A DNA stretch of 48,927 nt from Streptomyces sp. NRRL S-31 (GCF_000718775.1 NZ_JOCB01000059.1:1-48927), one strand, 5' to 3'. Shown: positions 34,855-43,267, counted from the stretch's first letter. The notes: generated by a model not told the origin, from the letters alone. Numbers and translations are program-made.

Positions 34855-35874
34855 ATGGGTGATGCGGTGGAACTGGAGGTGGGCGGGCGTACCGTACGGC
34901 TGTCCAGCCCGGACAAGGTGTTCTTCCCGGAGCGGGGCTTCACCAAGCTGGACGTCGCCCGCTACTACGCGGACGTCGCCCCCGGCATCCTGCGTGCCCT
35001 GCGCGACCGCCCGACCACCCTGGAGCGCCACCCGGACGGCGTCGGCGGCGAGTGGTTCTACCAGAAGCGGGCGCCGAAGGGCATGCCCGACTGGATCCCG
35101 ACCGCCCACATCACCTTCCCCAGCGGGCGCAGCGCCGACGAGATGTGCCCCACCGAGGAGGCCGCCGTGGTGTGGGCCGCGCAGTACGGCACCCTCACCT
35201 TCCACCCTTGGCCGGTCCGCGCCACCGACGTCGACCACCCCGACGAACTCCGCATCGACCTCGACCCGCAAGCAGGCACCGACTACGCCGACGCCGCCCG
35301 CGCCGCCGGCGAACTGCGCGCCGTGCTCGACGAGTTCGGCGGTCTGCGCGGCTGGCCGAAGACCTCCGGCGGCCGGGGCCTGCACGTCTTCGTGCCCATC
35401 GAGCCGCGCTGGACCTTCACCCAGGTGCGCCGCGCGGCGATCGCGGTCGGCCGGGAGATGGAACGCCGGATGCCCGAGCGGGTGACCATCAAATGGTGGA
35501 AGGAGGAACGCGGCGCGCGCATCTTCCTCGACTACAACCAGACCGCCCGGGACCGCACCATCGCCTCCGCCTACTCCGTCCGGCCCCGCCCGCACGCCCC
35601 CGTCTCGGCACCGCTGCGCTGGGAGGAGGTCGGCGTCGCCGAGCCCCGCGACTTCGACCTCGCCACCATGCCCGCCCGGTTCGCCGAACTCGGCGACGTG
35701 CACGCCGACATGGACGACCACGCCTACTCGCTGGACGCGCTGCTGGAACTGGCCCGCCAGGACGAGCACGACCACGGCCTGGGCGACCTGCCGTACCCAC
35801 CTGAGTACCCGAAGATGCCCGGCGAACCGAAACGCGTCCAGCCCAGCCGGGCACGCCGCGAAGCGTCGTCCTGA
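34855..35874 (+). CDS. LigD-type DNA polymerase/primase domain protein
   Basis: A 339-residue stand-alone polymerase domain of the archaeo-eukaryotic primase family, as found in LigD. The metal-binding aspartates are D135 and D137 in LRIDLDP and D226 in IFLDYNQ, matching the known triad spacing. SGGRGLHVFVPIEPRWTF near residue 175 contacts nucleotide, and TIKWWKEERGARIF follows. It adds nucleotides, often ribonucleotides, when filling gaps at broken ends. The ATG at 34855 has only a weak GGTGG and a -10-like TACGGT seven bases before, so a leaderless message is possible. It is divergent from ligC; both may share regulatory DNA at 34782-34854. Confidence 0.93.
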   Translation: MGDAVELEVGGRTVRLSSPDKVFFPERGFTKLDVARYYADVAPGILRALRDRPTTLERHPDGVGGEWFYQKRAPKGMPDWIPTAHITFPSGRSADEMCPTEEAAVVWAAQYGTLTFHPWPVRATDVDHPDELRIDLDPQAGTDYADAARAAGELRAVLDEFGGLRGWPKTSGGRGLHVFVPIEPRWTFTQVRRAAIAVGREMERRMPERVTIKWWKEERGARIFLDYNQTARDRTIASAYSVRPRPHAPVSAPLRWEEVGVAEPRDFDLATMPARFAELGDVHADMDDHAYSLDALLELARQDEHDHGLGDLPYPPEYPKMPGEPKRVQPSRARREASS

Positions 35875-36131
35875 CCCCCTCCGGCCGCCGTCCCTCGTCA
35901 TCCCGGCCATCCCCGCCCCCCGAGTCCGCGGGCGCCCCCGCGCCACTGATCACAGCATGCACCCCGGCACTGACAACGGGCCCCGGCCCACGGCCGATCC
36001 ACCGCCCGCTCCACCGCCCGACCCACGGCCCGGGCCACCGTCCGGGCCGCCCGGCCCCGGTCCTTCCGGGCACCGGACCGGCCGGTGGCCCGCGGCTATC
36101 CTGATCGCCAGCCGCCGACGAGGAGTGCGAA

Positions 36132-37235
36132 GTGACCGAGGCAGTGTCGCGTCCCACCCTGGAGGCCGTGGCCGCGCGCGCCGGTGTCTCCCGGGCCACC
36201 GTCTCCCGGGTGGTCAACGGCGGCGACGGGGTCCGCGAGCCCCTGGCCGAGCGGGTCCGGCGGGCCGTGGACGAGCTGGGCTACGTGCCCAACCAGGCGG
36301 CGCGCAGCCTCGTCACCCGGCGCCACGACGCCGTCGCGGTCGTCATCGCCGAGCCGGAGAGCCGGGTCTTCGCCGATCCCTTCTTCGCGCTCCAGCTGCG
36401 GGGCATCAGCAAGGAGCTGACCGCCCACGACAACCAGCTGGTGCTGCTGCTCACCGAGGGCCGCGCCGACCACGCGCGCGTGGCCCGGTACCTGGCCGGA
36501 GGCCATGTCGACGGCGCGCTGGTCTTCTCGCTGCACCTCGACGACCCGCTGCCCGGCCTCATCCACGAGGCCGGCGTGCCCACCGTGTTCGGCGGACGCC
36601 CCGACCGGGGCGCCGCCGACCGGGCCGCCGGCTCCGGGCGGCGCGCGCGGACGGGGGAGGAACGCGGTGTGGCGTACGTCGACTGCGACAACCGGGGCGG
36701 GGCGCGCGCGGCGGTACGGCACCTGCTGGACCTCGGCCGCCGGCGGGTCGCACACCTCACCGGGGCACTGGACCAGACGTCCGCGGTGGACCGGCTCGAC
36801 GGCTACCGGGACGTCATGGCCGACGCCCTGGGTGCGAGCGATCCCCGGCTGGTCGTGGAGAGCGACTTCACCCCGGCCGGCGGCGAACGCGCCATGCGCG
36901 AACTCCTCGGCCGCTGCCCGGACGTGGACGCCGTGTTCGCCGCCAACGACCTGACGGCGCTCGGCGCGCTGCGGGTGCTGAGGGAGAGCGGCCGGCGCGT
37001 GCCCGAGGACGTGGCCGTGGTCGGCTTCGACGACATGGTGCCGGTCGCCGAGCAGACCGACCCGCCGCTGACGACGGTCCGTCAGGACATCGAGGGCATG
37101 GGCCGGCTGATGGCCGGGCTGCTGCTGCGGGGCCTGTCCGACGGCCGGGACGGAAGGCGCCCGACGACCGGCACCCGGGACACGCCGGGGGGCGTGATCC
37201 TGCCGACCACCCTGATACGCCGCGCCTCCGCGTGA
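36132..37235 (+). CDS. LacI-family transcriptional regulator
   Basis: A 367-residue repressor with a LacI helix-turn-helix at residues 8-55 (TLEAVAARAGVSRATVSRVV, ELGYVPNQAARSLVTRR) and a sugar-binding-protein-like effector domain (VAVVIAEPESRVFADPFFAL, VFAANDLTALGALRVLRESG, VVGFDDMVPVAEQTDPPLTT). A 20-residue Arg/Ala/Gly insertion (DRGAADRAAGSGRRARTGEE) near residue 158 is not typical and probably forms a surface loop. GTG at 36132 follows GAGGAG. No sugar genes adjoin it, so its target is elsewhere or itself. The preceding 257 bp (35875-36131) are Pro-codon-like GC-rich DNA without a supported gene. Confidence 0.9.
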   Translation: MTEAVSRPTLEAVAARAGVSRATVSRVVNGGDGVREPLAERVRRAVDELGYVPNQAARSLVTRRHDAVAVVIAEPESRVFADPFFALQLRGISKELTAHDNQLVLLLTEGRADHARVARYLAGGHVDGALVFSLHLDDPLPGLIHEAGVPTVFGGRPDRGAADRAAGSGRRARTGEERGVAYVDCDNRGGARAAVRHLLDLGRRRVAHLTGALDQTSAVDRLDGYRDVMADALGASDPRLVVESDFTPAGGERAMRELLGRCPDVDAVFAANDLTALGALRVLRESGRRVPEDVAVVGFDDMVPVAEQTDPPLTTVRQDIEGMGRLMAGLLLRGLSDGRDGRRPTTGTRDTPGGVILPTTLIRRASA

Positions 37236-37241
37236 GCCGTA

Positions 37242-37260
37242 GCGGCCGTGCGCGGGCCGC
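37242..37260. terminator. Weak hairpin between convergent LacI and VOC genes
   Basis: GCGGCC and GGCCGC arms (6 bp) around a 7-base loop, 7 bases after the LacI stop and 55 bases beyond the VOC stop on the other strand. Confidence 0.35.
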
Positions 37261-37314
37261 CCCGAGCGAGCCCCCCGGTCCCGTCCCGAGGAGCCGGCCC
37301 CGGTACCGCTGTGG

Positions 37315-38106
37315 TCAGTCCTGCGGAGGTTCGCTCGTGATCACCGCGAAGCGGGCCCCGTAGGGGTCGGCGAGCCTGGCCGTGCGGCCCACGCCCTCCA
37401 CCGTCGTCGCGGGCATCCGCACCGTCGCGCCGAGCCGCTCGGCCCGTTCCACCACGGCGTCGGTGTCCCGCACCTCGAAGTAGGGCAGCCAGTACGGACC
37501 GGCCTCCGCCTCGGCGGGCGCGTCGGCCAGCGGCACCATCCCGCCGAACAGCGCGTCGTCCCCGGCACCGGCGGGGTTGACGCCGGTGTACGTCCCGGCC
37601 GGGAAGGGCACCGCCGAGGTCTCCAGGCCGAGCACCTTGTGGTAGAAGGCGGCGGCCGCCGCGATGTCCGGCGTGTACAGCTCCACCCAGCACAGCGCCC
37701 CCGGCTCGCCCGCCGCCTCCACGCCGGTGGTCCGGCCCGGCTGCCAGATCCCGAACGGCACGCCCGCCTGGTCGGCGAGGATCGCCATGTGGCCCTCGCC
37801 CCTCACGTCGAGCGGCTGCGACAGCACCCGCCCGTGGGCCTGTTCGGCGGCCTCTGCGGTGGCCCGGGCGTCCTGGCTGCGGAAGTACACCGTCCAGGCG
37901 GGCGGTCCCTGTCCGGGGCCGGTCGGCATACCGCCCGCGACGGTCTTCCCGTCCAACCGGAAGAAGCCGTAACCGTCGGCGTCCGGGCCCGCGGACCTGA
38001 ACCGCCAGCCGAAGAGGGCGCCGTAGAAGGCGGCGGCACCGTCGAGGTCGGGGCTGCCGACGTCGATCCAGTTGGGGGCGCCGTCCACGAAACGGGTGGT
38101 GAGCAT
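37315..38106 (-). CDS. Two-domain VOC-family protein (glyoxalase/bleomycin-resistance fold)
   Basis: A 263-residue protein made of two tandem vicinal-oxygen-chelate modules: residues about 8-125 (PNWIDVGSPDLDGAAAFYGA, LFGWRF, GVPFGIWQPG) and about 135-260 (LCWVELYTPDIAAAAAFYHK, VLGLE, DPYGARFAVI). The fold serves glyoxalases, dioxygenases and antibiotic-binding proteins. The metal-ligand residues are not clearly complete, so a binding role is as likely as catalysis. ATG at 38106 follows GAGGAGG by eight bases. It is monocistronic; the 268-bp gap to the WhiB-like gene holds their divergent promoters. Confidence 0.88.
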   Translation of the reverse strand: MLTTRFVDGAPNWIDVGSPDLDGAAAFYGALFGWRFRSAGPDADGYGFFRLDGKTVAGGMPTGPGQGPPAWTVYFRSQDARATAEAAEQAHGRVLSQPLDVRGEGHMAILADQAGVPFGIWQPGRTTGVEAAGEPGALCWVELYTPDIAAAAAFYHKVLGLETSAVPFPAGTYTGVNPAGAGDDALFGGMVPLADAPAEAEAGPYWLPYFEVRDTDAVVERAERLGATVRMPATTVEGVGRTARLADPYGARFAVITSEPPQD

Positions 38107-38374
38107 CTCGGCCCTCCTCGCAAGGTCCCGTCCTGTGCACTGCCGAGTCTGGCACCCTCCACCGGCACGCGCCGCCGGGCGGGCCGCGACGCGCCGGTCC
38201 GCCGGGCGCTCACCCGGGGTGGGCGGACGGGTTCCGGCTGTTTGCGGATCGTTCCGCGCGCCGCCGTGCGCGAACCGGAGCCGGGGGCGCATCATCGGGT
38301 CGGCACGGAGCCGGGGGCCCGCCGTTGAGCCGGCGTTGATCGGACGTTTTTCCGCGCGGGGCAGGCTCGTGCCC

Positions 38375-38620
38375 ATGCACTCCGAAACCATCACCCCGGC
38401 CGATCACACCTGGCAGGCACAGGCCCTGTGCGCGCAGACCGGTCCGGACTTCTTCTTCCCCGAGCCCGGAAGCTCGGTACGCGACGCCAAGCGCATCTGC
38501 GCCATGTGCGAGCTGCGCCCGGCCTGTCTGGACTACGCGCTCGCCAACGACGAGCGGTTCGGTGTCTGGGGCGGCATGTCGGAGAAGGAACGGCTCGCCC
38601 TCCGGCGTACCGCCCGCTGA
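38375..38620 (+). CDS. WhiB-like iron-sulfur regulator
   Basis: An 81-residue actinobacterial Wbl protein. Four cysteines for a [4Fe-4S] cluster are present: one in ALCAQTG (residue 19), then ICAMCELRPACLDYAL with the C-x2-C-x5-C pattern. The turn motif GVWGGMSEKERLALRR comes last, followed by a short basic end for DNA or sigma-factor contact. It controls development or stress responses in the cytoplasm, usually together with a primary sigma factor. No good ribosome site precedes the ATG at 38375; CAGGCT seven bases upstream could be the -10 of a leaderless message. Synteny suggests wblJ, but I leave the symbol empty. Confidence 0.94.
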   Translation: MHSETITPADHTWQAQALCAQTGPDFFFPEPGSSVRDAKRICAMCELRPACLDYALANDERFGVWGGMSEKERLALRRTAR

Positions 38621-38621
38621 C

Positions 38622-38645
38622 CCGGCCGGACGACCGTCCGGCCGG
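38622..38645. terminator. Bidirectional hairpin between convergent WhiB-like and desaturase genes
   Basis: Perfect 10-bp arms CCGGCCGGAC and GTCCGGCCGG enclose the loop GACC, starting immediately after the WhiB-like stop and ending 13 bases from the desaturase stop. Confidence 0.8.
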
Positions 38646-38658
38646 ATCGGCGCGGGCG

Positions 38659-39633
38659 TCAGCCCGCGGCGCGTGCCGCCATCCGGGCCTTGCGCGCGGC
38701 CAGCTTCTCGTCGAACTTCACGGCCTCCGCGTCCAGTCCGCCCATGTACAGGCCGAGTTCCTCCTGGGCCTGGCGCCCCTCGGGGCCGAGGCCGTCGATC
38801 TCCAGGACCCGCAGGAAGCGCAGCACCGGCTGGAGCACGTCGTCGTGGTGGATGCGCAGGTTGTAGACCTCGCCGATCGCCATCTGCGCGGCGGCCCGCT
38901 CGAAGCCGGGGATGCCGTGGCCGGGCATTCGGAAGTTCACCACGACGTCCCGCACCGCCTGCATGGTGAGGTCGGGGGCGAGCTCGAAGGCGGCCTTCAG
39001 CAGGTTGCGGTAGAAGACCATGTGCAGGTTCTCGTCGGTCGCGATGCGGGCCAGCATGCGGTCGCAGACCGGGTCCCCGGACTGGTGGCCGGTGTTGCGG
39101 TGGGAGATCCGCGTGGCCAGCTCCTGGAAGGCGACGTAGGCGATCGAGTGCAGCATCGAGTGCCGGTTGTCGGACTCGAAGCCCTCGCTCATGTGGGACA
39201 TGCGGAAGCGCTCCAGCTGGTCCGGGTCGACCGCGCGCGAGGCGAGCAGGTAGTCGCGCATCACGATGCCGTGCCGGCCCTCCTCGGCCGTCCAGCGGTG
39301 CACCCAGGTCCCCCAGGCGCCGTCGCGGCCGAAGAGCGTGGCGATCTCGTGGTGGTAGCTCGGCAGGTTGTCCTCGGTCAGCAGGTTCACCACGAGGGCG
39401 ATCCGGCCGATCTCCGTCACCTTGGACTGCTCCTTGCCCCAGGGCTCGCCGTCCTCGAACAGGCCGGGGAAGTTGCGGGCGTCGCTCCACGGCACGTACT
39501 CGTGCGGCATCCAGTCCTTGGCGACCTTCAGATGCCGGTTCAGCTCCCGCTCGACCACTTCCTCCAGCGCGTACAGCAGCCGCGCGTCGGTCCAGACGGA
39601 CGGGCTGGACAGGTGGGGGGAGGTGATCGTCAC
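38659..39633 (-). CDS. Acyl-ACP desaturase (soluble diiron, DesA type)
   Basis: A 324-residue soluble stearoyl-ACP-desaturase-like enzyme that introduces a double bond into acyl-ACP using O2 and ferredoxin. Diiron ligands are visible in TEDNLPSYHHEIA near residue 85, TAEEGRHGIVMRDY near residue 115 and TDENLHMVFYRNLL near residue 200. ATG at 39633 was chosen from the conserved opening. The 220-bp upstream region contains a 15-bp-period repeat that looks like an operator. It is convergent with the WhiB-like gene and co-directional with DDAH, but a 221-bp gap suggests its own promoter. It probably adjusts membrane fluidity. Confidence 0.95.
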   Translation of the reverse strand: MTITSPHLSSPSVWTDARLLYALEEVVERELNRHLKVAKDWMPHEYVPWSDARNFPGLFEDGEPWGKEQSKVTEIGRIALVVNLLTEDNLPSYHHEIATLFGRDGAWGTWVHRWTAEEGRHGIVMRDYLLASRAVDPDQLERFRMSHMSEGFESDNRHSMLHSIAYVAFQELATRISHRNTGHQSGDPVCDRMLARIATDENLHMVFYRNLLKAAFELAPDLTMQAVRDVVVNFRMPGHGIPGFERAAAQMAIGEVYNLRIHHDDVLQPVLRFLRVLEIDGLGPEGRQAQEELGLYMGGLDAEAVKFDEKLAARKARMAARAAG

Positions 39634-39696
39634 AGGAACTCCAGGGGGACGGCGAACACGGGGGGAGCAAAGGGGGACCGGCGAGCGGTGCCGGAA

Positions 39697-39748
39697 CCTA
39701 CGTGATCGTAGGCTACGAAGCCGTAGGTTACGAAGCCGTAGGTTAAGG
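39697..39748. promoter_or_regulatory. Operator-like 15-bp-period repeats upstream of the desaturase
   Basis: CCTACG-TGAT-CGTAGG at 39697-39712 is a perfect inverted repeat. CGTAGG then recurs at 39707, 39722 and 39737, giving the 15-bp units CGTAGGCTACGAAGC and CGTAGGTTACGAAGC and a partial third copy. The array lies 64-115 bases upstream of the start, in a locally AT-richer region. A fatty-acid-responsive repressor (TetR or similar) is a reasonable guess; none is adjacent. Confidence 0.65.
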
Positions 39749-39854
39749 CGACTGTAAAGAACCGCTGATCAGCCCGCCCGTACCGGCTTCCCGCCGGTGT
39801 GCCGGACCGCGCGGGGACCCGCGGGTCGCGGCTCGGGGCGAGGGGATCGGCCGG

Positions 39855-40631
39855 TCAGGCGTACAGCTCCCGCAGGCGCACGGAGAGGCAGGTCACGGAA
39901 CCCTCCAGTTTCTCGAACTCGCTGATGTCGACCGTCACCACGTCATGGCCGAGGTCGGTCAGCAGCTCCGCCGTCCGCGGGGCGCTCGCCGCCATCAGCA
40001 GCCCGCCCCCGCCGAGCAGCACCACGTGCGCGCCGGACTCCTCCGGCACCGGCAGTAAGCCGGGGAACAGCGACGGCCGGTCCACCCGGGGGAGGTGTCC
40101 GATCACCGTGCCGTCGGGCAGCGCGGTCACCGCCGACTTCAGGTGCAGCACCCGGCTCACCGCTACGGCGACCACCCGGGCGCCCAGCGGTTCGAAGGCC
40201 GCCCGCACCTGCCGCACACCGTCCGCGTCGGTCCGTCCGCCGCGGCCGACGTACACGGTGTCGCCGACCTTGAGGACGTCACCGCCGTCCAGTGTGCCCG
40301 GCTCCGTCACCCGGTTGACCGAGCAGCCGAGGCGGGTCACCGCCTCCTGGACACCGGCGGTCTCGGCCCGCCGGGAGACGGCGCCCGGCCGGGTGATCAA
40401 CGCCACGTTCCGGTACATGACGACGGTGTCCTCGACGAAGACCGCGTCCGGGCAGTCGTCGGCCGGTTCGACCTCGATCGTCTCCCAGCCGTGCGCGCCC
40501 AGGGCCGCCACATAGGCATCCCACTGCTCGGCGGCGAGCCCGACGTCGACCTTCTCCCGCGCGATGTGCGTCACCTGGCCGTCGGGGAGGCGGGGACCGG
40601 GACGGCGGACGAGGGCCTTCTTGCCGGGCAC
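39855..40631 (-). CDS. Dimethylarginine dimethylaminohydrolase
   Basis: A 258-residue pentein-fold hydrolase that converts methylated arginines to citrulline and an amine. Catalytic H163 is in VLHLKSAVT and the nucleophile C248 in EGSVTCLSVRLRELYA, eleven residues from the end as in bacterial DDAH. DAVFVEDTVV near residue 63 and GTLDGGDVLKVG near residue 112 bind substrate. GTG at 40631 follows GAAAGG by about eight bases. Codon 192 (40058-40056) is TTA, a leucine codon rare in Streptomyces, so expression should follow bldA tRNA supply and be late in growth. Confidence 0.93.
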   Translation of the reverse strand: MPGKKALVRRPGPRLPDGQVTHIAREKVDVGLAAEQWDAYVAALGAHGWETIEVEPADDCPDAVFVEDTVVMYRNVALITRPGAVSRRAETAGVQEAVTRLGCSVNRVTEPGTLDGGDVLKVGDTVYVGRGGRTDADGVRQVRAAFEPLGARVVAVAVSRVLHLKSAVTALPDGTVIGHLPRVDRPSLFPGLLPVPEESGAHVVLLGGGGLLMAASAPRTAELLTDLGHDVVTVDISEFEKLEGSVTCLSVRLRELYA

Positions 40632-40655
40632 GAGGGGCCTTTCGCGTCGGTCGCT

Positions 40656-40688
40656 GGGCTGGTGCGGGGGTGCGGGGGGTGCGGGGGG
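40656..40688 (+). other. G-quadruplex-prone run upstream of the DDAH gene
   Basis: Four G-runs (40656-40658, 40666-40670, 40674-40679, 40683-40688) are separated by short loops and contain a slipped GTGC-G5/6 repeat. The run lies 25-57 bases upstream of the DDAH start, on the strand opposite its message. It may form a G4 in DNA; no function is shown. Confidence 0.45.
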
Positions 40689-40712
40689 TGCGGTCCTGCG
40701 GTCGTGCGGTGG

Positions 40713-40736
40713 CCGGCGCCCGGGGGAGGGCGCCGG
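40713..40736 (-). terminator. Hairpin after the ABC-F gene
   Basis: CCGGCGCCC (40713-40721) and GGGCGCCGG (40728-40736) form a perfect 9-bp stem with a 6-base loop, 81 bases beyond the ABC-F stop on the minus strand. Confidence 0.6.
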
Positions 40737-40817
40737 TCCGTCATCATGCAGGGTGCCCCGGCCCGGGCGGAACCCCGCTCGCCGGACCGTGCCCCTTCCG
40801 ACGCCCCGCCGGGCCGG

Positions 40818-42445
40818 TCACACCGCGCCGCCGAGCGCCTCCGGTGTCGTCTCCGTCAGCTCACCCCCCTCCATCAGCAGCCACCGGGTGACCCCGATCG
40901 ACCTCAGGAACGGCAGGTCGTGGCCGGCGACGAGCAGCGCGCCCCGGTAGGACTCCAGAGCCGTGGTCAGCTGCCGGACGCTCGCCATGTCGAGGTTGTT
41001 GGTCGGCTCGTCGAGCAGCAGGAGCTGCGGTGCCGGCTCGGCGAGCATCAGCGCGGCCAGCGCCGCCCGGAAACGCTCGCCGCCCGAGAGGGTGGCCGCC
41101 TTCTGGTCGGCCCGGGCACCCCGGAACAGGAAGCGGGCGAGACGGGCCCGGACCCGGTTGGCGGTGGCGCCCGGCGCGAACCGGGCCACGTTCTCGGCGA
41201 CCGACAGAGCGTCGTCCAGCACGTCCAGCCGCTGGGGCAGGAACCGCAGCGGGACGTGCGCCGTCGCCGTGCCGCCCAGCGGCGCCAGCTCCCCCGCCAC
41301 GGTCCGCAGCAGCGTCGTCTTGCCGGCGCCGTTGCGGCCGACGAGCGCGATCCGCTCCGGCCCGCGCAGGTCGAGCGTGCCCCGCACGCGCGCGTGGTGG
41401 GCCATCTCCAGGTTCTCCAGGGTGAGCACCTGCCGGCCGGGCGGTACGGCCGTGTACGGCAGGTCGACGCGGATCTCGTCGTCGTCCCGTACGGCCTCCG
41501 CCGCCTCATCCAGCCGTTCCCTGGCCTCGGCGAGCCGGTCCTCGTGCAGCAGGCGGTGCCTGCCCGCCGACTCCTGGGCGGCGCGCTTGCGCGCGCCCAT
41601 GACGATCTTCGGCTCACGCTTGGAGTCCCACATCTTCTGGCCGTACCGCTTGCGGCGGGCCAACTTGACCTGGGCGTCGGCCAGTTCCCGCCGCTGCTGC
41701 GCACATCGGCCTCCGCGGTGCGCAGCAGCCGCTCGGCCGCCTCCTGCTCGACGGCCAGGGCCGCCTCGTAGGCCGAGAAATTGCCGCCGTACCAGGTGAC
41801 CTCCCCGGAGCGCAGCTCCGCGATCCGGTCGACCAGGTCGAGCAGCTCCCGGTCGTGGCTGACCACGACCAGGACGCCCGGCCAGGAGGCGATGGCCTGG
41901 TGGAGCCGGCGGCGCGCGTACAGGTCGAGGTTGTTGGTGGGTTCGTCCAGCAGCAGGACGTCGGGGCGGCGCAGCAGCAGCGCGGCGAGCCGCAGCAGCA
42001 CCGACTCGCCGCCGGACAGCTCGCCGGCGGTCCGGTCCAGGCCGATGTGACCGAGGCCGAGTTCGCCGAGGGTGGCCAGGGCGCGCTCCTCGACGTCCCA
42101 GTCGTCGCCGACGGTCTCGAAGTGCTCCTCGGCGGTGTCGCCCGCCTCGATGGCGTGCAGGGCGGCCCGCCGTTCGGCGATGCCGAGGGCCTGGTCGACG
42201 CGGAGGCGGGTGTCGAGCGTGACGTTCTGCGGGAGCAGGCCGATCTCCCCGGCCGAGCCGACGGCGCCGGCGGTCGGGACGAGTTCCCCGGCCAGCAGCT
42301 TGAGCAGGGTGGACTTGCCCGATCCGTTGGCGCCGACGAGGCCGGTCCTGCCGGGTCCGAAGGCGATGTCCAGGCCGTCGAGGACGGTGGTGCCGTCGGC
42401 CCAGGTGAAGGAGAGGTGGGTACAGGTGAGGGAAGCTGCTGACAT
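40818..42445 (-). pseudogene. ABC-F ATPase gene interrupted by a one-base frameshift
   Basis: The gene encodes a duplicated ABC ATPase without membrane domains, the ABC-F class that acts on ribosomes in antibiotic protection or translation. The first half reads from ATG 42445 (LVGANGSGKSTLL Walker A, LSGGESVLLRLAALLL signature, VLLLDEPTNNLDL Walker B). The second half (LVGRNGAGKTTLL, LSGGERFRAALAAL, LLLLDEPTNNLDM) is in another frame. They meet at 41700/41701: EADVR in one frame, then AQQRRELADAQVKLARRKRY in the next. Total length is 1628 bases, one short of 543 codons, so a single base is missing in the linker between the domains. It is either a recent mutation, a sequencing error or, less likely, programmed. 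Otherwise all motifs are intact. Confidence 0.85.
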
Positions 42446-42737
42446 GGGCGCCTCGCGAGGGTGTGGGCGTGCGGTGGACGCGTATCGAGACACCGCGAGG
42501 CGGAAACCGGAGGTCCGGGCACGGAGGCGGCCCGAGAAGGGGGCCGGTGCCGAAGGACGGCTCGGACGCCGAGGTCGTACGCCGCGCACACCTCACCGGT
42601 GCGACGCGGTGTCCCAGGACCTCAGACGAGCAACGTCCTTCTCCTGTCGACGGCAACAGAACCGCTGCCCACCGTAGGAGCGGGCCGGATGGACTGTCAA
42701 CGCGTTTACCGCACGCGCCACACGCGCGCCCGAGCGC

Positions 42738-43157
42738 TCAGCAGGCGTCCCGCATCAGCTCGGCGAGGCCGTCGTCCAGGTCGAGCTGGAGGTGCTCAAG
42801 ACCGACGGGCACCAGCTCGTTGGCCGCCTCCAGGAACCGCCGTATCTCACCGGAGCGCACATGCACGACGGCGGTGCCCTCCGGGGCGTGGAACTCCAGC
42901 ACCGTCCGGTCGTAGCCGTACGGCCGCACGCGTACGTCGCCCTGGCCCTCGGGGCCCTGGAGCCCGGCCGTCAGCAGCTCGCGGGAGAAGGTCCAGCACA
43001 CGTCGACCCCCTCCAGGGTGGCCGGCGCCGGGAACGCCATGCGGACCGCGAACGGGTCGCGCCGGTCGTAGCGCAGCGTGGCGGGAATGCTCGGCATACG
43101 CGGTGCGGCGGCGACGAGACGGGCCTCGACGGGCTGCTCGATGACGGTGGACAACAC
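42738..43157 (-). CDS. ssgD: SsgA-family sporulation protein (SsgD-like)
   Basis: A 139-residue member of the actinomycete SsgA-like proteins that guide septation and peptidoglycan remodelling during sporulation. Family features are visible: IPATLRYDRRDPFAVRMAF near residue 28, VCWTFSRELLTAGL near 55, GDVRVRPYG near 75 and VVHVRSGEIRRFLEAANELV near 98. GTG at 43157 follows GAGGGAG at short spacing. The symbol rests on family and on remembered synteny with SCO6722, not on an alignment. The gene is alone, 292 bp upstream of the ABC-F gene, with a palindrome at 43254 in its upstream region. Confidence 0.85.
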   Translation of the reverse strand: MLSTVIEQPVEARLVAAAPRMPSIPATLRYDRRDPFAVRMAFPAPATLEGVDVCWTFSRELLTAGLQGPEGQGDVRVRPYGYDRTVLEFHAPEGTAVVHVRSGEIRRFLEAANELVPVGLEHLQLDLDDGLAELMRDAC

Positions 43158-43253
43158 CTTGCTCCCTCGTGACGGCTGGCCTGCGCCTGGGTGTGCGAGC
43201 CCCGGCACCTCAAGAGACGACGGAAACGGCCGATGCGTGCACACCCTGATCGA

Positions 43254-43267
43254 GTGACCTCGGTCAC
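43254..43267. promoter_or_regulatory. Palindrome GTGACC-TC-GGTCAC upstream of ssgD
   Basis: Perfect 6-bp arms with a 2-bp centre lie 97 bases upstream of the ssgD start and 127 bases before the divergent BNR-repeat gene. It resembles, but does not exactly fit, the BldD operator, in which the spacer between AC and GT is one base longer. It is a possible developmental operator. Confidence 0.4.

Noticed and set aside
32374..35946. A 1190-codon open frame on the minus strand spanning three genes
   Set aside because: It runs antisense to the dehydrogenase and polymerase genes and out of frame through ligC, with no family motif.
41690..41710. Programmed frameshift in the ABC-F gene
   Set aside because: No slippery heptamer, internal Shine-Dalgarno or downstream structure is apparent, and ABC-F genes are not known to use recoding. 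A plain mutation or sequence error is simpler.
42446..42737. An antibiotic-sensing leader peptide upstream of the ABC-F gene
   Set aside because: ABC-F genes often have attenuator leaders, but I could not find a short frame with its own ribosome site followed by competing hairpins here.
43254..43267. A true BldD box upstream of ssgD
   Set aside because: The spacer between AC and GT is four bases rather than the five expected, so I list it only as a palindrome.
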